Shown: one piece after another, positions 14,840 through 16,424 of the stretch | How the letters are laid out: every line of letters begins with the position of its first letter | How positions within the stretch are numbered: the stretch's first letter is position 1 | Origin: Firmicutes bacterium UBA5227 | GTDB taxonomy: Bacteria; Bacillota; Clostridia; Tissierellales; Sedimentibacteraceae | NCBI GenBank assembly: GCA_002409285.1 | Contig: DHUT01000004.1 | Span: 25,597-42,020 of the forward strand | Length of the DNA: 16,424 nucleotides | Reading direction: 5' to 3' | Notes under the pieces: model-generated | What the model was told of the DNA's origin: nothing | The model's database searches: none | The model's input: only the letters and a program-made list of their open reading frames with translations | Made by a program: the position numbers and the translations under genes

Positions 14840-16424
14840 TTATTGAACATTTCTGAAGTTTCCGTCAGAATCTGTAACTACGTCACCAAGGTAGAAACCA
14901 CCGGTTGGAGTGTGTACGATTCCCTTAATTTCTGAACGCCAGCATCTGTATCCCGTGTTGTCTAAGATAGGAATAATTGTTGTGAAATCAAACAGTTTTT
15001 TCTGTATTTCAACAATTTTTTCTGTTCGTTCATTGTAATCAAGAGTTTTACGTGCGTCTGCAACCATTGCGTTATATCCTTCAGGATCGGGATTTGTTAC
15101 TTCAGGATTTCTGCTGCAGAACATGTCCAAAAGAAGGAACGGTTCTGACCATCCAAGGCTCAGGTAAGCCATCTGGAAATTACCGTCAACTACATCCTGG
15201 TTAACATATGACCAGTTTTGTGTCTTTATTTGCGTATCAATTCCAACAGCCTTTAAATCTTGCTGTAAGGCTTGTGCAACTTTTTTGGCGGTTTCTGTAT
15301 CCCTGCTGTCAAATTCAAATACAAGATTCTGTCCGTTTTTATCAACGAAACCATCGTTATTTGTATCTGACCAGCCTGCATCAGCAAGAAGCTTCTTGGA
15401 AAGCTCAGCATCATATCCGTAGTTTTCTTTGTAATAGTTTACAGCTTCTTCTGAATAATTCAGACATTTTGATAAAATCAGACTATATGCAGGTGATTCA
15501 AATTCACTTAAATATACATCCAGGCTATCACGGTTTATGGCATGTATAATTGCCTTGCGTACGTTTTCATCCTGCAGAACAGGATCGGACATATTTATTT
15601 CCGCATAATTTACCTCTGCTCCATATGCTTCATGCATTTCAATATTGTCAGAATTTTTCAGCTCTTCATAATATTCTGAAGGAACCATGGAAAGCACGTC
15701 ATAGTCTCCGTTTTGAATACCCTGAGCCAGAGTAAAGTTTTCTCCGGAAAATACTACCTTTATTTCTTTAATAGGTGAAGGTCCCTGGTTTTTAAGATCC
15801 GGATTATTAGTTTTATAACCTTCATTAGCCTTTAAGACAGCGTATGCTCCCGGCTGATAGTCATCAAGGTAGTATGCACCGTATGGATGGCATCCCCAGA
15901 GCATTTTGTCAGCAGGCATGTTATCAATTTCGTCCTTGTCAATCATACCGACGAAACAGCTTTGAAAATTGTAGAGCATATCCGCCTGATATTCACTGAG
16001 GTGAACAATTACGTTACGCCCATCAACTTCCATGGAGTCAATGCATCGGTATCCGTCAGCATAGGTGCTTACCTTCAAGCCGTATTCAACACTTGCTATG
16101 AAATCCTCCGGTTCAACCTGTTCTCCTGTTGAATAATACATACCCTCAGGGAATGTAAGAGTCCATGTAAGTCCATCATCGCTCCATTTCTGCTCTGATG
16201 CAATTCCGGGAAGAGCATCACCTGTTTCAGGGTCTTTTTCAAGTATAGGATCTGCAAGCAGGCACTGCATGTCATTCCATGAATCAACCTGGAAAAGGTC
16301 TGTTCCTTCCCACGAATCATCATGAATAATCAAGGTTTTACCTCCTGTACTTCCACCGCTATTTGCGGTTTTGCCTGCACTATCACCTGAAGTATTACCC
16401 GAATCATTGCCGTTACCACCACAT
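14840..16424 (-). CDS. family-5 solute-binding lipoprotein, third copy (5' end outside the window)
   Basis: At least 527 residues of an extracytoplasmic peptide-type binding protein lie in the window. The frame is open to the right edge. The last codons read CGGNGNDSGNTSGDSAGK, a Gly/Ser/Asn-rich linker that normally follows the lipidated cysteine of a lipoprotein, so only the signal peptide (cysteine codon at 16423-16421) is probably missing. A TTG at 16333 is therefore internal, not a start. Family-5 landmarks are LPGIASEQKWSDDGLTWTLTF, MYYSTGEQVEPEDFIASVEY and LQDENVRKAIIHAINRDSLD. A DTNNDGFVDKNG loop resembles a calcium-binding turn. It ends in its own terminator with no permease genes after it, so it either closes an operon lying to the right or acts as an extra receptor. 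Confidence 0.92.
   Translation of the reverse strand, partial: CGGNGNDSGNTSGDSAGKTANSGGSTGGKTLIIHDDSWEGTDLFQVDSWNDMQCLLADPILEKDPETGDALPGIASEQKWSDDGLTWTLTFPEGMYYSTGEQVEPEDFIASVEYGLKVSTYADGYRCIDSMEVDGRNVIVHLSEYQADMLYNFQSCFVGMIDKDEIDNMPADKMLWGCHPYGAYYLDDYQPGAYAVLKANEGYKTNNPDLKNQGPSPIKEIKVVFSGENFTLAQGIQNGDYDVLSMVPSEYYEELKNSDNIEMHEAYGAEVNYAEINMSDPVLQDENVRKAIIHAINRDSLDVYLSEFESPAYSLILSKCLNYSEEAVNYYKENYGYDAELSKKLLADAGWSDTNNDGFVDKNGQNLVFEFDSRDTETAKKVAQALQQDLKAVGIDTQIKTQNWSYVNQDVVDGNFQMAYLSLGWSEPFLLLDMFCSRNPEVTNPDPEGYNAMVADARKTLDYNERTEKIVEIQKKLFDFTTIIPILDNTGYRCWRSEIKGIVHTPTGGFYLGDVVTDSDGNFRNVQ

Noticed and set aside
16324..16333. TTG at 16333 as the start of the third binding protein
   Set aside because: The frame stays open to the window edge and encodes a Gly/Ser lipoprotein linker after a cysteine, so this is an internal leucine codon.

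Overview
The window is AT-rich DNA from a Gram-positive anaerobe, most likely a member of the Clostridia (a Ruminiclostridium/Clostridium-like genome is my best guess). The basis is strong AGGAGG-type ribosome binding sites, lipoprotein-type solute-binding proteins, a fused OppD-OppF ATPase, AT-rich intergenic DNA and a sigma-54 activator. Nothing in it fixes the species. There are no tRNA or rRNA genes, CRISPR arrays, transposases or phage genes.

Layout from left to right. (1) Positions 1-6048, minus strand: a complete peptide-type ABC importer operon, transcribed leftward in the order binding lipoprotein, OppB-like permease, OppC-like permease, fused OppD-OppF ATPase. A further gene may start at the very left edge. 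(2) Positions 6049-6862: an 814-base divergent control region. It has one good sigma-54 (-24/-12) promoter facing each way, a TGGTTAAA-N11-TTTAACCA palindrome roughly midway between them, and a decayed 3' end of a second copy of the regulator gene. (3) Positions 6863-12417, plus strand: a second, unfused importer operon (binding lipoprotein, OppB, OppC, OppD, OppF). (4) Positions 12418-12533: a hairpin terminator and a second, longer copy of the palindrome, between convergent genes. (5) Positions 12534-14603, minus strand: a sigma-54-dependent activator with an N-terminal sensor region, a PAS domain, an AAA+ domain and an unusual C-terminal winged helix. It has its own sigma-A promoter, and its reading frame appears to begin at a rare ATA codon. 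(6) Positions 14840-16424, minus strand: a third family-5 binding lipoprotein, cut off by the right edge just before its lipidated cysteine, followed by a strong terminator.

The simplest reading is one regulatory unit. The activator switches on two neighbouring peptide (or peptide-like) importers from back-to-back sigma-54 promoters, probably through the shared palindrome. The second importer operon lies between two directly oriented copies of the regulator's 3' end plus palindrome, one intact and one decayed, which suggests the locus was built by duplication or recombination. The transported substrate cannot be read from the sequence. No wholly new type of system is evident. The most distinctive points are the sigma-54 control logic, the regulator remnant with its preserved palindrome, the ATA start, and the loss of all four OppD-type cysteines in the fused ATPase.
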